From the NCBI GenBank assembly GCA_002381155.1, contig DFQX01000047.1, positions 1-24,874 of the forward strand: DNA of 24,874 nucleotides, read 5' to 3'. The stretch comes from Flavobacteriaceae bacterium UBA3478. GTDB taxonomy: Bacteria > Bacteroidota > Bacteroidia > Flavobacteriales > Flavobacteriaceae. Under the pieces are notes generated by a model. It saw only the letters and a list, made by a program, of their open reading frames with translations. It had not been told where the DNA came from and did not search any database. Made by a program: the position numbers and the translations under genes. Numbering within the stretch: position 1 is the first letter of the stretch; the number at the start of each line of letters is the position of its first letter. Below, in pieces: positions 22,672 through 24,874 of the stretch.

Positions 22672-24408
22672 ATGGAATCTTTCGTTGTTTCAGCGTTAAA
22701 ATATCGTCCTAAAGAATTTTCTGAAGTGGTTGGTCAAGAATCAATTACTAAAACTTTAGAAAATGCTATCGCCAATAATCGTTTAGCCAATGCGCTTCTA
22801 TTTTCTGGGCCAAGAGGAGTTGGTAAAACCACCTGTGCCCGAATCTTAGCACATAAAATCAACGAACAAAGTCTTGGAGACAGCGCCGACAATGATTTTA
22901 GCTTCAACATTTTTGAACTAGACGCAGCATCGAATAACTCGGTGGACGATATTCGGTCTCTAATCGACCAAGTTCGAATTCCACCTAGAATTGGCACGCA
23001 CAAAGTGTATATCGTCGATGAGGTTCACATGCTCAGTACAGCAGCCTTTAATGCTTTTTTAAAGACTCTAGAAGAGCCTCCTAAACACGCTATTTTCATT
23101 CTAGCGACCACAGAAAAACACAAAATTCTACCCACCATCTTATCTAGATGCCAGAGCTATGACTTTAAACGTATTGGTACTAAAGACATGGCAAATCATT
23201 TAAGAACTATCGCCGAGGACCAAAATGTCGAAGTGGAAGAAACTGCACTTCACATGATTGCTGTTAAAGCCGATGGGGGACTTCGTGATGCACTTTCTTT
23301 GTTTGATCGACTAATTAGTTTTGGTGGGAATAAATTGACAGCAGAAGATGTCAGTAAGCATCTAAACCTCCTAGACTTCAATAGTTTTTTCGAACTCACC
23401 AATAGTCTTTTAGAAAAAGATACCCGATCAATACTATTACAGCTGGATGAACTCATTAATGCCGGTTTTGATGCACAATTAATCATCTCAGGCCTAGGAG
23501 CTCACTTTAGAAACCTACTCGTAGCACAGAAAGAAGAGACTATCGCACTCTTAGATAGTTCAGAAGAACTAGTTCCAATGTATAAAGAACAGGGATCTAG
23601 ATGTACTATCGAATTTTTAATTGAGGGCATCGAGATTACTACTAAAGCTGATGCCGCCTATCGAGCAGCTAATAACAAGAGACTACTGATCGAACTCAGC
23701 CTACTTCAAATTGCTGGATTCTCAAATTCGGCTGAAAAAAAAAAGCCTAGCCTAATCCCAGTTAATGAGGTGAATGAAAGCACCTCTGCAGCTTTATCGA
23801 TAAAAAATCAACCTCCCGTTGATTCTATTGAAAATAAAGTCGTTAAAGAAGAATCGGGTGAATCGAGTGTTGAGGAAGAAACCATCTCTATTCCAGACAC
23901 AACTCCTAATGTGGCTATCCGCATTGAAAAACCTTCTTTAGGTAATTCTGTTTCAGGATTATCTCTTGCTGCAATACAGAAAAAGAAAGAAATTAAGCAA
24001 AGGCAAGAAGAAGCCAATAAAATAGCTGGACCTGAGTCTATTGAGCCTTTCACATTAGAAGACATTCAAGTTTACTACGACCAATACGTTGTTAGTCTTG
24101 AACAAAAAGGTAAGAAAATACTGGCCTCTAATCTTCAAATCGCTACCATTGATTTAATTGATTCTGAGACACTACGAAGTACGGTTCCGAACAATACGAT
24201 TCGTAGAGAAATTGAACAAGAAAAAGAGGCACTTCTTATCTTCTTAAGAAAACGAACGAAGAACGACCGTATCCAATTACAAGTAGAAGTTTTAGAAACA
24301 GAGAACTCTGAAAACTTCATTTATACTCCAGAGGAAAAACTAGAGCACTTGATCTCTAAATACCCTGCCGTAGCAGAACTAAAACAAAAATTCTCCTTAG
24401 ACCTATAA
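22672..24408 (+). CDS. dnaX: DNA polymerase III tau (and possible gamma) subunit
   Basis: A 578-residue clamp-loader ATPase. Walker A GPRGVGKT is at 46-53, Walker B VYIVDEVH at 112-119, sensor 1 ILATTE at 143-148 and the SRC arginine-finger motif at 158-160. Domain III ends around 349 (LLIELSLLQIAGF); a low-complexity linker (351-455) and a tau-type C-terminal domain (about 456-578) follow. The four zinc-binding cysteines between Walker A and B in E. coli DnaX are absent (only C55 nearby), as in flavobacterial relatives. The ATG at 22672 gives the usual MESFVVSALKYRP start; an upstream TTG at 22627 is rejected. An A10 run at codons 355-358 may allow production of a short gamma form. miaE follows 2 bases after the stop. 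Confidence 0.96.
   Translation: MESFVVSALKYRPKEFSEVVGQESITKTLENAIANNRLANALLFSGPRGVGKTTCARILAHKINEQSLGDSADNDFSFNIFELDAASNNSVDDIRSLIDQVRIPPRIGTHKVYIVDEVHMLSTAAFNAFLKTLEEPPKHAIFILATTEKHKILPTILSRCQSYDFKRIGTKDMANHLRTIAEDQNVEVEETALHMIAVKADGGLRDALSLFDRLISFGGNKLTAEDVSKHLNLLDFNSFFELTNSLLEKDTRSILLQLDELINAGFDAQLIISGLGAHFRNLLVAQKEETIALLDSSEELVPMYKEQGSRCTIEFLIEGIEITTKADAAYRAANNKRLLIELSLLQIAGFSNSAEKKKPSLIPVNEVNESTSAALSIKNQPPVDSIENKVVKEESGESSVEEETISIPDTTPNVAIRIEKPSLGNSVSGLSLAAIQKKKEIKQRQEEANKIAGPESIEPFTLEDIQVYYDQYVVSLEQKGKKILASNLQIATIDLIDSETLRSTVPNNTIRREIEQEKEALLIFLRKRTKNDRIQLQVEVLETENSENFIYTPEEKLEHLISKYPAVAELKQKFSLDL
23734..23750 (+). other. Candidate slippage site in dnaX (A10 run)
   Basis: Codons 355-358 read GAA AAA AAA AAG, a run of ten A at 23735-23744 that contains A-AAA-AAG in the same phase as the E. 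coli dnaX frameshift site. A shift of -1 gives GCC TAG (stop at 23748-23750); a shift of +1 gives AGC CTA GCC TAA. Products would be 359 or 360 residues, ending just after domain III. A 6-bp stem GAGGTG/CACCTC lies downstream at 23767-23786. Slippage itself is inferred. Confidence 0.55.
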
Positions 24409-24410
24409 TT

Positions 24411-24874
24411 ATGCTTGGATTAAAATTACCCACTGACCCAAGATGGGTGAATATCGTTGAAAAAAATATTGAAGAGATCCTTACTGATCATGCCTATTGT
24501 GAGCAAAAGGCTGCGAGCACTGCTATTTCTATTATTATAGGTTTTCCTGACCGTTCAGAACTAGTCAAAGAAATGACTGCGCTAGTACGAGAAGAGATGG
24601 GGCATTTCAACATAGTGCATGAGAAAATCGTCGAAAGAGGTTGGAAACTCGGTAGAGAACGTAAAGATGAATATGTTATCGAATTGATGAAATTCTTTCC
24701 AAAAGGAGGAAGCAAGACTACTCATCTAGTTCACAAGTTGTTGTATGCTGCTCTTATTGAAGCAAGAAGTTGTGAGCGGTTTAGGCTGCTTTCTGAAAAT
24801 ATTGCAGATAAAGAATTAGCCGATTTCTACCGTAACTTAATGGTAAGTGAAGCGAATCATTATACCATGTTTCT
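24411..24874 (+). CDS. miaE: MiaE-like tRNA hydroxylase, 5' part (cut by window end)
   Basis: About 154 residues of an open frame that runs off the window. It resembles MiaE, the diiron enzyme that hydroxylates the ms2i6A37 modification of tRNA. The ferritin-like iron ligand motifs are visible: a first-helix glutamate region, EEMGHF (residues 63-68), an IEARSCERF helix and SEANHYTMF near the cut. The N-terminal GLKLPTDPRW pattern also fits. It starts two bases after the dnaX stop, so it is probably in the same operon. The C terminus is missing. Confidence 0.88.
   Translation, partial: MLGLKLPTDPRWVNIVEKNIEEILTDHAYCEQKAASTAISIIIGFPDRSELVKEMTALVREEMGHFNIVHEKIVERGWKLGRERKDEYVIELMKFFPKGGSKTTHLVHKLLYAALIEARSCERFRLLSENIADKELADFYRNLMVSEANHYTMF

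Noticed and set aside
23734..23745. Treating the A10 run in dnaX as a sequencing frameshift
   Set aside because: The frame stays open for 220 further codons into a recognisable tau-type C-terminal domain, so the A10 length in this sequence is consistent with the true zero frame.
1..24874. Mobile elements, CRISPR arrays, phage genes, toxin-antitoxin or defence systems
   Set aside because: No transposase or integrase frames, no regularly spaced repeats and no shift in gene style along the window; all larger genes are core functions.

Overview
The window looks like the chromosome of a marine-type member of the Bacteroidota, order Flavobacteriales. The evidence is gene content and order (divergent clpC and gyrA, gyrA followed by a secreted TPR protein, a DUF3822 gene next to rsmD, a DnaX without the zinc-binding cysteines), promoters of the Bacteroidota type (-7 box TAnnTTTG with an upstream TTG/TTTA element), little use of Shine-Dalgarno sequences, and tRNA genes without an encoded CCA. 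It is a core housekeeping region: I see no insertion sequence, prophage, CRISPR array or toxin-antitoxin locus.

Layout. 1-360: the 3' end of a tRNA with its terminator, then tRNA-Pro(TGG) and tRNA-Ser(GCT) on the minus strand with their own promoter and terminator. 443-2482 (minus): a PgpH-type membrane HD phosphodiesterase (c-di-AMP turnover), divergent from an NlpC/P60-fold protein that has lost its catalytic cysteine (2561-3313). 3364-7178 (minus): gyrA followed by a secreted TPR protein. 7369-9909: clpC. 10057-14721: a tightly overlapping thrA-thrB-thrC operon (aspartokinase/homoserine dehydrogenase fusion, homoserine kinase, threonine synthase), followed by gcvT and a small SDR protein. 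16687-17397: yebC, tail-to-tail with the minus-strand set RecD-like helicase, kdsB, HAD phosphatase (20274 to 17384). 20373-22316: a compact three-gene unit of unknown membrane protein, DUF3822 and rsmD. 22282-22580 (minus): RNase P RNA, overlapping the end of rsmD. 22672-24874: dnaX and a miaE-like tRNA hydroxylase cut by the window edge.

The most interesting signals are regulatory features embedded in ordinary genes. (1) dnaX contains an A10 run exactly at the end of the clamp-loader core; slippage by one base in either direction meets a stop within three codons, so it could generate a short gamma-like form beside full-length tau. (2) A perfect 15-bp hairpin followed by seven T residues, an apparently complete intrinsic terminator, lies inside the first 25 codons of the DUF3822 gene, between the upstream membrane-protein gene and rsmD. 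(3) The last ten codons of rsmD are antisense to the conserved 3' end of rnpB. (4) The NlpC/P60 protein appears to be a pseudoenzyme. (5) The DUF3822 and upstream membrane protein pair may resemble the PilM/PilN or GspL-type actin-fold plus membrane-anchor arrangement; this is speculative.
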